From assembly GCF_900102265.1 (NCBI RefSeq), contig NZ_FNBH01000001.1:1364001-1428000 (forward strand): DNA of 64,000 bases, read 5' to 3'. The notes beneath the pieces are model-generated. The model saw only the letters and a program-made list of their open reading frames with translations, did not search any database and had not been told where the DNA came from. This DNA comes from Epilithonimonas hungarica (GTDB lineage: Bacteria > Bacteroidota > Bacteroidia > Flavobacteriales > Weeksellaceae). A program made the translations under genes and the position numbers. Below are positions 26,020 through 35,616 of this stretch, in pieces (positions within the stretch are counted from its first letter, which is position 1; each line of letters starts with the position of its first letter).

Positions 26020-28650
26020 CTAGATCTCCAACTTCACTTTATTCAATCTCAAAGAATTCAAGATCACAGAAACAGAACTGAAGCTCATCGCTGCCGCAGC
26101 AATCATCGGACTTAATAGAATTCCGAAGAAAGGGTAGAGCAGACCAGCTGCTAATGGAATTCCCAGAACGTTATAAATAAAAGCAAAAAATAGATTTTCC
26201 TTGATGTTTTTCAAAAGTTTTTCACTCAATATTTTTGCTTTTGCGACTCCGAGAATATCACCTTTCAACAATGTGGTTTCGGCACTTTCTATTGCAGCAT
26301 CGGTTCCTGTTCCCATTGCAATCCCGATGTTGGATTGGGCCAGAGCTGGCGCGTCATTGATTCCGTCGCCTGTCATTGCAACGATCTTGCCTTCGGTCTG
26401 CAGCTTTTTGATTTCATTCATTTTATCTTCCGGGAGACAATTGGCTTTGTAATGTTTGATTCCCAATTCTGTCGCGACTGCTTTCGCCGTATGTTCGTTG
26501 TCGCCGGTCATCATTATGACTTCGATGTTTTGGGAATTGAGATAATCGATGGCTTGTTTTGAGGTTGATTTTATTTTGTCGGAGAAACTTAAATATCCGA
26601 GAACTTTTCCAGCTTTTGCGAGATAAGAAATCGTTTTGGCCTCTTCTTGTTTTGCAATGACTTTTTGCTTCAACGATTCGGGAATTTCGATATTGAAATG
26701 TTTTAATAAAGCTTCATTTCCAAGTAATATTTCTTCATTATTGATTGTTCCCTTAACCCCTTTTCCTGAAATATTTTCAAAGCTCTGAACTTTGTAGAAT
26801 TGTAAATTTTCAGTTTTAAATTTGTCTAAAACAGCATTCGATAAAGGATGTTCTGAATTCTGATTTAATGAGCCGGCTAATTTTAAAATTTCATTTTTAT
26901 CAGCATTTTCAAATGTTTCGATGTTGTCAAGACTTGGTTTTCCTTCTGTCAAAGTTCCAGTTTTATCCGTAATCAGAACATTGATTTTGTGCATCTCTTC
27001 CAGCGCTTCTGCATTTTTGATCAAAATTCCATTCTGTGCACCTTTTCCGATTCCGACCATCAAACTCATTGGTGTTGCAAGACCAAGAGCACACGGACAA
27101 GCAACTATCAGAACTGCGACAGCATTTACAAACGCGTAGATCAACTTGTTCTCTCCTCCGAAAATATACCATAAAACGAATGTTAGAACAGCAATTCCAA
27201 TAACAGTCGGAACAAATATCTTCGAGATTTTATCTGCTAATTTCTGGATTGGCGCTTTACTTCGGCTGGCTTCGTTAACCATTTTGATGATTTGGGAAAG
27301 CAAGGTTTCATCGCCGACTTTTTCAGCTTTCATCAGAAAACTTCCATTTCCGTTGATGGTTCCGGAAGTGACTTTGTCATTGGATTTTTTCTCTACAGGA
27401 ATTGGCTCACCAGTGATCATCGATTCATCAACGTTGGAATTACCTTCGATAATTTTTCCGTCAACAGGGATTTTTTCACCAGGTTTCACTCTTAATATAT
27501 CATTGATTTTAACTTCTGCCAACGATACTTTTTTTTCGTTTCCATCAATGATCAGATTGGCTGTATCCGGTGAAAGATTCATTAATGCTTCGATGGCTTT
27601 TCCTGTTTTCATATGCGCTCTGGCTTCCATCATCTGTCCCATTATCACCAAAGTCAGAATCACACAAACAGATTCGAAATAAAGTGGGACGTTTCCGCCG
27701 TGAGCCAGTTCGTGTGGAAGAATATTTGGGAAGAATAAGGCAACCAAACTAAAAATAAAGGCTGCTGCAACGCCCAAAGCAATCAAAGAAAACATATTGA
27801 GATTCCAGGTTTTGAAGGAAATCCAGCCTCGTTTCATTACAAACCAACCAGCATAAAAAAGAACAGGTAAAGTTAAGGTCAATTCTAAAATCCCCTGAAC
27901 CTGATGTGAGAATGGCCAATTGATGAACATTCCGCCCATCGATAAAACAAAAACAGGAACAGAAAATCCTATGGCTGTCCAGAATTTTCTCTTTAACAGT
28001 TTGTAAGTTTCATCCTCGTGGTCATTATTTTTTGAAGGTTTTGGAACGAGGTCCATTCCACAGATCGGGCAATTTCCGGGTTCATCTTGTACAATCTCGG
28101 GATGCATTGGACAGGTATATTCAACAGCTTTCTTTTCCGGGATTTTGACCAGGTCCATTCCGCAAACCGGACAGCCCACGTTGGAATCATAAACTTTATC
28201 GCCTTCACAAAACATTGGACAATAGTATTTACCTTGGTTCTTTTCAGTTTCGAGTTCAAAGTTTTGAGTTTCGGGTTTTGAACTTTGAAAATTAAACTTA
28301 GAATTTTGAACTAATTCCTTCGTTATCTTTTCCAGATGCATATGACAAACCGGACAACCTGAATCTGACTTGTAAGTTTTGTCACCTTCACAGAACATCG
28401 GACAAAAATAGTCTCCGATTTTATCTTTGAAACTTTCAGGTAGATTGGTTTTGGAATAGGTTTGTGGTTGGTTTTTATGGTCTTCGCGCTCTTCTATCGG
28501 AACGAGGAACATATTACAAACCGGGCATCTGCCTTGCTTGAAATAGAGTTTTTCCCCTTCGCATTCCATCGGGCAATAATAGACGGAACTTGGTGAAATC
28601 CTTTGATTGGGATGTAGATTGTCGTGACTATGATGATTGTGGTTTTCCAT
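26020..28650 (-). CDS. copper-type P1B ATPase with four N-terminal metal-binding modules
   Basis: An 876-aa metal-exporting ATPase. The N-terminus is His-rich ([10 protein letters not shown]), followed by four CPM...CPxC modules at residues about 24-52, 81-108, 142-171 and 178-205. The first three share CPM(E/F)CEG; the fourth is [20 protein letters not shown]. No ferredoxin-like HMA domain is seen. The pump has TGEP ([11 protein letters not shown]), the membrane CPC motif ([12 protein letters not shown], near residue 518), the phosphorylated Asp in DKTGTLTEG (near 565), SEHPLS and [12 protein letters not shown] suggests Cu(I) or Ag(I). No chaperone gene is adjacent; a CxxC-AraC regulator lies 5 kb away. 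Confidence 0.95.
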   Translation of the reverse strand: MENHNHHSHDNLHPNQRISPSSVYYCPMECEGEKLYFKQGRCPVCNMFLVPIEEREDHKNQPQTYSKTNLPESFKDKIGDYFCPMFCEGDKTYKSDSGCPVCHMHLEKITKELVQNSKFNFQSSKPETQNFELETEKNQGKYYCPMFCEGDKVYDSNVGCPVCGMDLVKIPEKKAVEYTCPMHPEIVQDEPGNCPICGMDLVPKPSKNNDHEDETYKLLKRKFWTAIGFSVPVFVLSMGGMFINWPFSHQVQGILELTLTLPVLFYAGWFVMKRGWISFKTWNLNMFSLIALGVAAAFIFSLVALFFPNILPHELAHGGNVPLYFESVCVILTLVIMGQMMEARAHMKTGKAIEALMNLSPDTANLIIDGNEKKVSLAEVKINDILRVKPGEKIPVDGKIIEGNSNVDESMITGEPIPVEKKSNDKVTSGTINGNGSFLMKAEKVGDETLLSQIIKMVNEASRSKAPIQKLADKISKIFVPTVIGIAVLTFVLWYIFGGENKLIYAFVNAVAVLIVACPCALGLATPMSLMVGIGKGAQNGILIKNAEALEEMHKINVLITDKTGTLTEGKPSLDNIETFENADKNEILKLAGSLNQNSEHPLSNAVLDKFKTENLQFYKVQSFENISGKGVKGTINNEEILLGNEALLKHFNIEIPESLKQKVIAKQEEAKTISYLAKAGKVLGYLSFSDKIKSTSKQAIDYLNSQNIEVIMMTGDNEHTAKAVATELGIKHYKANCLPEDKMNEIKKLQTEGKIVAMTGDGINDAPALAQSNIGIAMGTGTDAAIESAETTLLKGDILGVAKAKILSEKLLKNIKENLFFAFIYNVLGIPLAAGLLYPFFGILLSPMIAAAAMSFSSVSVILNSLRLNKVKLEI

Positions 28651-28758
28651 TTTTCTTGAATTGATATTACAAATTTCTGAAAAATAGATGCCAATCAGTT
28701 ATAAATAAATGGAAAGATATTATATGTTAGTTTTGAAATTTAAAATTTGTTATAAAAA

Positions 28759-30195
28759 TCATTCAATCTTCAATCTTAGATTTTTATCTGGAGATTTATC
28801 AGCATTCTTAGCAAAATTTGGTGCCGAAATCCATCTGGTTTTGTTGATGACCAGTTTGAACTGATATTCTTTGCCTTTCTCAAATTGTGATTTTGGAATG
28901 GCCAACTCAAAAGTTTGATCATCTTTTCTGGTCATTTGAAATGATTTGTTTTCCGCATTCCAATCGTTAAATGTGCCCGCAACTGCAACGCTTTTTACCA
29001 GACTGCTGTCCAGTTTTTTATCGTGTGTGTAAGTGAAAATAACTTTGTTTTCTTCAAGTCGGTAACCGTAAATTTCCTTTTGTTTATGAATCAATAAGTC
29101 ATTGGCAATGTCAAATGTGGCGTTGCTGAGAATCTCGCCAGTTTCCGGTGCGCTGATGTTGACCATTACAATAATTCCTAAATTCTGCTCGGGAAGCACG
29201 GAGAACATCACCTGATTGCCATAAGCTCCGCCGTGTTTGAAAGCATATTTACCGAATTCTGAAACGTAAATTCGGTCCCAAAAATAGCCATACCAATCTT
29301 CATTGCTGTTTGTAATGTTTCGTTGTGATTCCTGAACTGTCTTGTTTTGACTGTCTAATTCGAACTTTAAAAATTTCATCAAGTCTCCCAATGTCGATTT
29401 GGTTCGCATACCTGAGGAACCCCATAATTGACTTACATAATGAGGCATCAAAACGTGATTGCTATTATAGCCATTGCCTAACTTTTCATTGGCATCTAAA
29501 GTAAATTTCGTGTGATTCATATTCAATTTTGACCACAGATTTTTCTTCAACAATTTTTCAACAGGTTCTTCGTAAATGTTTTCGAGCATCAAACCTGCAA
29601 TCTCCAGACTTGGGTTGCTGTAAAGGTATTTTGTTCCGGGAAGTGTGTCCAGTTTTATGGTCTTCAGGTCACGCAAGAAATCGTTTTTTGAATAATTTTT
29701 ATTGATTTCTACGAGTTTGAATGTCGTATTGTCATCAAATGTTTTCATAATCTCTCTGTCATCAGGAAAAACACTTGGTATGGCAGATTTATAGGAAATC
29801 AAATCTTTGATGGTAACAGGTTTTCCATTGTATTGCAAATTGGGATAATCGCCTTTCAGATATTTTCTGATGTCATCATGCACATTCGCTTTTTTATCCA
29901 AAACAGCTTGAGCAAGCAGATAGCCAGTCATCACTTTCGTCACAGATGCGATTTCGAAAAAAGTATTGTCGTTGGCCTTATTGCCTTTTCCTTTATCGAT
30001 TTCGCCGTAATGTTTTGTGTAGATTTCACCATCTTTTATGATGCCGATGGACACAGAATACGCTTTGGACTTTTCAAATAAAGAATTTGCGTTTTTATCC
30101 ATTGTGGAATAGATGGAGGTACCCTGATTATTTTTGTTTTGACCAAAAATTGCCGTGTTGATTAGCATCAAGAAGAAAAATATTGTTTTGTCCAT
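28759..30195 (-). CDS. serine beta-lactamase-fold hydrolase with C-terminal CBM48-like domain
   Basis: A 478-aa exported protein. A signal peptide ends near AIFGQ. Residues about 35-375 have the class C beta-lactamase/PBP4* fold: the nucleophile in S84-V-T-K87, YSN near residue 190, and the third motif HGG in FKHGGAYGN. A C-terminal beta domain (about 395-478; VAVAGTFNDWNAEN) resembles the carbohydrate-binding E-set domain CBM48/AMPK. It probably acts as an esterase, D-aminopeptidase or PBP-like hydrolase in the periplasm rather than giving clinical resistance. The added domain suggests binding of a glycan. It stands alone on the minus strand. Confidence 0.88.
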   Translation of the reverse strand: MDKTIFFFLMLINTAIFGQNKNNQGTSIYSTMDKNANSLFEKSKAYSVSIGIIKDGEIYTKHYGEIDKGKGNKANDNTFFEIASVTKVMTGYLLAQAVLDKKANVHDDIRKYLKGDYPNLQYNGKPVTIKDLISYKSAIPSVFPDDREIMKTFDDNTTFKLVEINKNYSKNDFLRDLKTIKLDTLPGTKYLYSNPSLEIAGLMLENIYEEPVEKLLKKNLWSKLNMNHTKFTLDANEKLGNGYNSNHVLMPHYVSQLWGSSGMRTKSTLGDLMKFLKFELDSQNKTVQESQRNITNSNEDWYGYFWDRIYVSEFGKYAFKHGGAYGNQVMFSVLPEQNLGIIVMVNISAPETGEILSNATFDIANDLLIHKQKEIYGYRLEENKVIFTYTHDKKLDSSLVKSVAVAGTFNDWNAENKSFQMTRKDDQTFELAIPKSQFEKGKEYQFKLVINKTRWISAPNFAKNADKSPDKNLRLKIE

Positions 30196-30287
30196 TGAGA
30201 GTTAAGTTTTACGTAGATTAAGTTTCAATAATCAGACAAACGACAATGGATCTTTATTACATCATTTAATAGTGATTTTGAAAATAA

Positions 30288-30320
30288 AACCCTTCAGAAA
30301 TTTCTGAAGGGTTGCTTTTT
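30288..30320 (-). terminator. terminator of the 161-aa secreted protein gene
   Basis: AACCCTTCAGAAA (30288-30300) and TTTCTGAAGGGTT (30301-30313) form a perfect 26-bp palindrome. On the minus strand it is followed by TTTTATTTTC. Confidence 0.8.
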
Positions 30321-30338
30321 TTAAATAATTAATATTAA

Positions 30339-30824
30339 TTATTTTCTCGGTTTCAAAGAAAGATTATCCACATAAACTGCTTGATGAACACTGTTCAATA
30401 GGACTTTCAAACCGATATGACTATCTTTTTTCAAACTAAGGCTGATTACTTTTTTATCTTTCGCAATGTTTATCGGTTTGGTGATTGAAATGTACGATTT
30501 TGGATCCGATGTTTTGCCAACTGAGAAAATCTCCAATGACGTTTCTCCGCCGTTATCTGTAATGTCAAGGCTTAAAGTATAATTTCCAGCCTTTACTTTC
30601 GGCGTAATAAGATACATATCCTCCTTTGGGTCTGTCATCGAGTAGAAGATCACTTTTTTCTCACTTGCATAGAGCATGGCCTTTCCTTTTTGAACCGTCC
30701 AGCATTTGTCTATGTCTTTCCATGAATCAAAATTTTCTGTGATTGCAGAAACGGTTTTGCATTGCGCATTGACTGTTAAAATTCCTCCTAAAGTTAAAAT
30801 TCCTCCGAGTATTAGTTTTCTCAT
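30339..30824 (-). CDS. secreted beta-sandwich protein
   Basis: A 161-aa protein with a signal peptide (residues 1-20, LTVNAQ). The mature part starts CKTVSAITENFDSWKDIDKCW, with two Cys that could form a disulfide, and continues with alternating strands, DMYLITPKVKAGNYTLSLDI and a final YVDNLSLKPRK. This order matches the jelly-roll 'cleaved adhesin'/MAM-like modules found in type IX secreted proteins. It has no sorting domain, so it probably stays in the periplasm or leaves by another route. It is a single gene with its own terminator. Confidence 0.7.
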   Translation of the reverse strand: MRKLILGGILTLGGILTVNAQCKTVSAITENFDSWKDIDKCWTVQKGKAMLYASEKKVIFYSMTDPKEDMYLITPKVKAGNYTLSLDITDNGGETSLEIFSVGKTSDPKSYISITKPINIAKDKKVISLSLKKDSHIGLKVLLNSVHQAVYVDNLSLKPRK

Positions 30825-30914
30825 TTTTAATTATTTATTATAATGTAAAAATAGTTAAAAAAGCTTTTGTTACAAAGTTTATTTTTAATGAATCTAAATA
30901 GGGCTTGAGGTTAA

Positions 30915-31811
30915 TTATGTGTCTTTTGTTTTCCATCTGAAAATCTCCTTCGCATTGAAAACAACCACAGCAATAAATATCAATGAATAAGCACAGATTT
31001 GGATAGGATTCAATGGCTCATTGTAAACTGTACTGGCCAAAATGAAAGCAATAATGGGATTGATGTTCAGAATCATCCCGACTTTTGAAGAAGCGATTCC
31101 TGTCAAAGCAAACAAATTTAGTAATAATGGGATAATGGTGTACATTATGGCAATAATTTCTACAAAGAAGTAGAACTTAAATTCTGTTGGAGCCGATCCA
31201 GAATAAGCTTGGAAAAATGGTAGCAAAATCAAAGCTGAGATGACGATGTGAAAATTCAGGATCAGAAACTTATCGAATTGTTTATTCTGGCTTTGGCAAA
31301 TCAGATAAGCGGCATAAGTGAAGCCGATCAAACTGCTGTAAAACATATCCAGAATATTGGTGTAAGAAAGCAAAATACATCCCACTAAACTGAGAAATAC
31401 CGATAGCCATTGGAGTTTGGTCAATTGATCTTTCAGGATAAAATAAGCTAATATTGTCGTAATAATCGGGCAAACGAGATAAGCAACCGATGTCGCCCGA
31501 ACACTCACGTGATTCATCACATAGATAAATGAAAACCAATTGGCTGTCAATAGAATACTGCTTCCAATATTCAGAATGATGATATTTCTTTTGCTTTTTT
31601 TTGATATGGATTTGAAATAATTCAGATTCTGCTTTAATTTTTTCCTTTTGAAAACTAGAGAGACGAGTGACATAATCAACGCACAACTGAAAACCCTGTA
31701 AAATAGGATGTCAGAAGATGCATAATTATGTAAAGGTTTCAGTACCAAACTGAATGTGCCCCAAAGAGAAAATGCTAAAATAGCGGCCAGATAATGTTTA
31801 AGATTGTTCAA
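30915..31811 (-). CDS. EamA/DMT-family transporter
   Basis: A 298-aa inner-membrane protein with ten spans in two EamA repeats. Conserved features are LWGTFSLVLKPL in span 1, the RVFSCALIM segment, ATSVAYLVCPIITTILAYF at the end of repeat 1, and SSKVGMILNINPIIAFILA at the end of repeat 2. The first possible start (TTG at 31850) lies inside a perfect TACTTTTG promoter box (minus strand 31848-31855), so translation must begin later; TTG 31811, giving LNNLKHYLAAILAFSLWG, is chosen. EamA proteins export metabolites such as amino acids. The substrate is unknown. Confidence 0.85.
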   Translation of the reverse strand: MNNLKHYLAAILAFSLWGTFSLVLKPLHNYASSDILFYRVFSCALIMSLVSLVFKRKKLKQNLNYFKSISKKSKRNIIILNIGSSILLTANWFSFIYVMNHVSVRATSVAYLVCPIITTILAYFILKDQLTKLQWLSVFLSLVGCILLSYTNILDMFYSSLIGFTYAAYLICQSQNKQFDKFLILNFHIVISALILLPFFQAYSGSAPTEFKFYFFVEIIAIMYTIIPLLLNLFALTGIASSKVGMILNINPIIAFILASTVYNEPLNPIQICAYSLIFIAVVVFNAKEIFRWKTKDT

Positions 31812-31847
31812 GTCGTTGTTTCGTTTAGAATCAATAAAATTGCTGTG

Positions 31848-31855
31848 CAAAAGTA
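31848..31855 (-). promoter_or_regulatory. -7 promoter box of EamA gene
   Basis: Minus-strand TACTTTTG is a perfect TAnnTTTG box. It makes a start at 31850 impossible for this transcript. Confidence 0.6.
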
Positions 31856-31897
31856 GGTATCTTTTAACTGAACTTCTCTATATAATTATCAATTTGC

Positions 31898-32812
31898 TCA
31901 ATCTATAATTCCAATTTTATTATCAATACAATCAATGAAAATGCGATTATTCAAGAAGATTTTATTTCCCAGCATTCCTGTCATTCCGGAGAATTTCATC
32001 ATAGAAAACTGCACATTGGAAAAACCTTCCACATAAGTCACTTGTTTTAACGGAACAGATTGGTTTTTGAATTGGATTTTCTCATTACAATCGGCTGTAT
32101 AAGTCGTCAGAACATCATTCCAGGACTGTTCTTTTTCGATATCGATTTTTGAATTGGGCGATTTCAGTTTTTGCCATTCTTCTTTGTAGGTCAAAAATTC
32201 GTAAGCGCTGGTTCCGGAATCGTAGAGGAATTTTCTTTCTTCATCTTTCAAAATTCCTGAGATAATGATTTTTCTTTTCTTGAATTTAAAATCAAAAAGT
32301 TGATTTCTGAACTCTTTTAGAACTTGATTCAGATTGAAAACGACTTTGTTTTCTTTAAAATTAATCATTGTTTTTCGATTTTCCAGGATATCTGCACCAA
32401 TCGTTCCGATGATTTGGATTGAATCTTTTTCGTCACTTTTTTTAGTTTTAAAAATCTTGAATTGATTCGATGAGATTTCCATATTTCCAACAAAGAAAGA
32501 TGCTTTTGCCTTTTCATTATTAATTGAGATCTCTCTAATGTTTTTTATCGAATTGGAATAAAATACCGTGTAAGGCGAACCTGTGTCAAATTGAAGATAA
32601 TAAGTCTCGTGATTTCCAGAAAAATGAATCGGAAGAAGCAAAACGTTTTTATCATTTCCGAGCCAAGTAATCGGAATGTTTCCGCTTTCGTTTTTTACAG
32701 TTAAATAATTGTCTTCCGGCGTAAATTTTTGGTCGAAATAAATATATCCGCCAACCAATATTAAAACCGAAATAGCTAAAAATCCTAACGCTAATTTCTT
32801 AAAAAGTTTCAT
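31898..32812 (-). CDS. membrane-anchored pepsin-like aspartic protease candidate
   Basis: A 304-aa protein. The chosen ATG gives MKLFKKLALGFLAISVLILV, a signal anchor; an upstream start would add 21 residues. Two Asp motifs are present, as in bilobed pepsins: FDTGSPYTVFYS (residues about 74-85) and LYDSGTSAYEFLT (about 200-212). Each is in the position expected for its lobe. A late FSGMTGMLGNKIF resembles the 'G..ilG' strand. Pepsin-like proteins are rare in bacteria but known in flavobacteria. Activity is unproven. It lies 88 nt after an XRE regulator gene. Confidence 0.75.
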   Translation of the reverse strand: MKLFKKLALGFLAISVLILVGGYIYFDQKFTPEDNYLTVKNESGNIPITWLGNDKNVLLLPIHFSGNHETYYLQFDTGSPYTVFYSNSIKNIREISINNEKAKASFFVGNMEISSNQFKIFKTKKSDEKDSIQIIGTIGADILENRKTMINFKENKVVFNLNQVLKEFRNQLFDFKFKKRKIIISGILKDEERKFLYDSGTSAYEFLTYKEEWQKLKSPNSKIDIEKEQSWNDVLTTYTADCNEKIQFKNQSVPLKQVTYVEGFSNVQFSMMKFSGMTGMLGNKIFLNNRIFIDCIDNKIGIID

Positions 32813-32900
32813 TGTCAAATTTTTCTGCAAGATTCGGTTTTTGAAATCGAAATTGCTGTGAAAATGATATGACAATTTTACGTCAGTTTTATGACTTAGG

Positions 32901-33443
32901 TTATAAGAAGTTGTTTTTCAGTTTTATAGAAAGCGTATTGTTTTGGTTGAGACTGATGCCGTTTTTGATGACAATCCAAAGTTTGATGATGATAAATGCA
33001 ATCAACGGAACTAAAAACAATGGAAATTTGATAGAAAACCAATGCTGAATGAACGGACTTAATATCAAAGAAACTGAAACAAAAAATGCCAAAATAATCT
33101 GAACACAAATAATACTTTTTCCCAATTCTCGGTTAGTGGAATCTTTAGTTTTATAGGTCAAAATCGCTGGAAAAATAATTCCACCAAACGGAATGATCAA
33201 TCCGGATAAAGCAGAAAGATTGATGAGTTTTGCTCTGTCGATTTGAATGCTGTTTTCTTGCTTTGACAACAGATTTTCGGGTTCGGTTTCCAAAGCCTTC
33301 GCAATGGCTTTCAAAGTAAAACCTTTGAGATTTTGTCCGGATTCAATTCTTTGAATGGTTCTTAGCGAAAGTCCGGATTTCTCCGCTAGCTCTGTTTGAG
33401 TTAGGTTTTTGGCTTCGCGGAGGTTTTTGACTTTGGATTGCAT
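32901..33443 (-). CDS. XRE-type HTH regulator with membrane domain
   Basis: A 180-aa protein. Residues 3-60 are a Cro/C1-type HTH (LREAKNLTQTELAEKSGL, then SLRTIQRIESGQ). Residues about 72-165 contain three to four spans (INLSALSGLIIPFGGIIF, GKSIICVQIILAFFVSVS and FPLFLVPLIAFIIIKLW), similar to DUF4870-type membrane domains. Such fusions are common in Bacteroidetes; the DNA-binding part would be tethered to the inner membrane. It starts 18 nt after the AraC-type gene stop and is likely co-transcribed with it. Confidence 0.85.
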   Translation of the reverse strand: MQSKVKNLREAKNLTQTELAEKSGLSLRTIQRIESGQNLKGFTLKAIAKALETEPENLLSKQENSIQIDRAKLINLSALSGLIIPFGGIIFPAILTYKTKDSTNRELGKSIICVQIILAFFVSVSLILSPFIQHWFSIKFPLFLVPLIAFIIIKLWIVIKNGISLNQNNTLSIKLKNNFL

Positions 33444-33461
33444 CTTAATTGAATCTATTAA

Positions 33462-34022
33462 TTAAACCTTATCCAAAGCAATCCTTTTTTTCTCCTTAGA
33501 ATTCAGAAACTGAGTAGGAGAGAAGCCTGTGATTTTCTTGAACTGATTGGAAAGATGCTGAACACTTTTGTAACCTAACTTCTGAGAAATCTCAGTTAGA
33601 TTAAATTCTTTGTAAAGCAACAATTCTTTTACTTTTTCAATCTTTTGGAGAATGAAATATTGTTCTAAAGTTACATTTTCGTTTTGAGAAAAAAGTTTGG
33701 AAATAGAACTGTAATCTCGGTGTAATTCCGAACTCAGAAATTCTGATAAAATAAAATCATCGCCCAGATCTTCTTCGGAAATTTTCTGGATCATCAAGGT
33801 TTTGATTTTTCCGATTTGCTTTTTTGAGGAATCTTCCAGGATTTCAAATCCCGTTGATTTGAGTTTCAAATTCAGCATTTCTAGTTCTTTATTAGAAATC
33901 TCGTCTTTCGTTTCAACTTCGCCCAATGAAATTTGATCAACCTCAATTTTCAATTCATCAAATATCGATTCGACCGCCAAAATGCAACGATTACAAACCA
34001 TATTTTTGATAGAGATTTTCAT
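33462..34022 (-). CDS. AraC-family regulator with N-terminal CxxC metal-binding-like domain
   Basis: A 186-aa protein. From the chosen ATG it begins MKISIKNMVCNRCILAVES, an HMA-like metal-binding motif (CxxC, residues 9-12). The C-terminus (about 110-186) is an AraC double HTH: FNLTEISQKLGYKSVQHLSNQF and FKKITGFSPTQFLN. This architecture is widespread in Bacteroidetes and suggests direct sensing of Cu or another soft metal. A TAATTTTG box ends 6 nt before the start, so the mRNA would be nearly leaderless. An alternative start at 34040 would lie upstream of that box. The XRE gene follows after 18 nt. Confidence 0.85.
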   Translation of the reverse strand: MKISIKNMVCNRCILAVESIFDELKIEVDQISLGEVETKDEISNKELEMLNLKLKSTGFEILEDSSKKQIGKIKTLMIQKISEEDLGDDFILSEFLSSELHRDYSSISKLFSQNENVTLEQYFILQKIEKVKELLLYKEFNLTEISQKLGYKSVQHLSNQFKKITGFSPTQFLNSKEKKRIALDKV

Positions 34023-34027
34023 AAATT

Positions 34028-34035
34028 CAAAATTA
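34028..34035 (-). promoter_or_regulatory. -7 promoter box of AraC-type gene
   Basis: Minus-strand TAATTTTG matches TAnnTTTG, 5 nt before the chosen ATG. Confidence 0.45.
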
Positions 34036-34049
34036 AGCAAAATCTATTC

Positions 34050-34082
34050 ATAAAAAAAGCACCACGATTTGTGATGCTTTCT
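34050..34082 (-). terminator. terminator of the T9SS beta-helix protein gene
   Basis: On the minus strand AAAGCATCAC pairs with GTGGTGCTTT around AAATC, followed by a T-run. Confidence 0.75.
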
Positions 34083-34102
34083 AAGGTTTTATTTTAAATT
34101 AA

Positions 34103-35560
34103 TTATTTAATAATCAACTTTGTATTTGATTTTTTACCTTCAGATTGTTGTGTGATGATATAAACGCCTGATTGTAAATTGGTATTGATCTCGTTTTTCC
34201 CTTTGTTTACAATAGAAGAGAAAACAACTTTTCCACTAAGGTCTTGGATCACGATATTTCCATTGTTTTCAGTTTCCAGGAAGAAATGGTTTTTGCTTGG
34301 GTTAGGATAAACGCTTAATTTTGATCTGGCAACATCAGACACAGCTAATGTTTCAGCACAGTTGTAAGGTTTGAAATTAACCGTATTTGGATTCAGGCTT
34401 CCGATAACAGATTGAACCATTGTGTCATTGGAAAGCTCGTCTTCTCTCCAGCAGTTTCCGACAGCATTCACAGTATTAGGTGTGTTGTTGAAAAAAGCAG
34501 TTGTGCCTCCGTTGTTTCCATTGTTTTTGAAGACGTTATTTCCGTGGTCTCCATCTGTTCCAAGGTCTATGATGGCGTTACTCAAAACTGTGATTCCCCA
34601 AAGATTTCCACGGATTTGATTGTCTCTTACGATGACTTTTTGAGTTCCTGTTAGAGAGATTCCACTTCCACCTAAATTAGGATTGTTTTCCACATTATTA
34701 TTTTCGATGATATTATTTCGGATAATTCCAGAAGTTCCAGCACCTTGATTCGTAATTCCATAACGGTTATCTCTTATTGTGTTTCCCTCTATTCGGAATC
34801 TGTTTGTTCCGCCCAGTAACCCGGAAACCGAAACTCCTCCAGCTCTTAATATTGCTCTGTTTCCTATGATAGTATTGTTGATGACTCTTGTAGAATCTGT
34901 GCCTCCAGGTCCCATATTGATTTGAGGATAATTTCCATTGTCAGTGTTATTTCCATAGAAATAATTGTTAATGATGTCTATAGAAACACTTCCTGATGCG
35001 CCAGAATTGATTCCTGCTCTAGAGTTTTCTAAAAATTGGGAATTTTTTACAACGTGTCCCGTTCCTTGGAATAATGCCAAAGCAGCACTGCTTGCAAGGC
35101 TACCGGTACTACCGCTAAGAGAATTATTATTTCTGTAAAGAATACAATTGTCCATCAAGAATCCCGTTGCAGCAAGTACGCGAACGCCGCCACCATATTC
35201 GACTCTGGTGTTTTTCATTTCTGCAACAGAGCCTTCCTCAAAACGGATTCCTCTGTATGGTGCAGTGATATCACTTGCGGTGATTGTAAAATTGGAAGCT
35301 GAGGTTTTGTATTCCCCATAAACAAAAATAGCAACTCCGGAATTAATTTTCAATGTTGTATTTTCATCGATAAGAAGTTTGTCCGTTGCAGAAAGTGTAA
35401 GGTCAGCTGTCAAATTGTAATCTGTGCCATTTTTGACTAAAACTGAAGGCGCAGCTGCGGATAAACTCGTTAATGTATAACTGGTTCCGTTTCCCGGACT
35501 TGTGAATTGAGCGTTCAGAAAAGCGCTGCAAGCCACAAAAAAAAGTGTCATTTTTTTCAT
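34103..35560 (-). CDS. type IX secreted right-handed beta-helix protein
   Basis: A 485-aa exported protein. A signal peptide (MKKMTLFFVACSAFLNAQ) starts at 35560; an ATG two codons upstream is possible. Residues about 100-370 are repeated short strands with Asn/Gly turns (IIGNRAILRAGGVSV, RIEGNTIRDNRYGI, IIRNNIIENNNVE, VIVRDNQIRGNLWGI), the pattern of parallel beta-helix proteins and pectate-lyase-like folds. The last 75 residues are a T9SS type A sorting domain: LSVYPNPSKNHFFLE, then VIQDLSGKVVF and SGVYIITQQ. It should be delivered to the cell surface or medium. No catalytic motif was seen. Confidence 0.9.
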   Translation of the reverse strand: MKKMTLFFVACSAFLNAQFTSPGNGTSYTLTSLSAAAPSVLVKNGTDYNLTADLTLSATDKLLIDENTTLKINSGVAIFVYGEYKTSASNFTITASDITAPYRGIRFEEGSVAEMKNTRVEYGGGVRVLAATGFLMDNCILYRNNNSLSGSTGSLASSAALALFQGTGHVVKNSQFLENSRAGINSGASGSVSIDIINNYFYGNNTDNGNYPQINMGPGGTDSTRVINNTIIGNRAILRAGGVSVSGLLGGTNRFRIEGNTIRDNRYGITNQGAGTSGIIRNNIIENNNVENNPNLGGSGISLTGTQKVIVRDNQIRGNLWGITVLSNAIIDLGTDGDHGNNVFKNNGNNGGTTAFFNNTPNTVNAVGNCWREDELSNDTMVQSVIGSLNPNTVNFKPYNCAETLAVSDVARSKLSVYPNPSKNHFFLETENNGNIVIQDLSGKVVFSSIVNKGKNEINTNLQSGVYIITQQSEGKKSNTKLIIK

Positions 35561-35582
35561 AAGCATATAATTTTTCTATTAT

Positions 35583-35590
35583 CAAATGTA
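35583..35590 (-). promoter_or_regulatory. -7 promoter box of T9SS protein gene
   Basis: Minus-strand TACATTTG (TAnnTTTG), 22 nt before the start. Confidence 0.55.
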
Positions 35591-35616
35591 TTAATGTATT
35601 TTTATTTTTAACATAA

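Noticed and set aside
27146-27682. 178-aa plus-strand open frame opposite the copper ATPase gene
   Set aside because: It lies wholly inside a strongly conserved gene on the other strand and has no domain features of its own.
28759-30195. Antibiotic-resistance beta-lactamase
   Set aside because: The fold and SxxK motif fit, but the added CBM48-like domain and divergence from known class C enzymes favour an esterase or peptidase role.
31812-31850. Longer EamA protein starting at TTG 31850
   Set aside because: That TTG is part of a perfect promoter -7 box, so it could not be in the mRNA.
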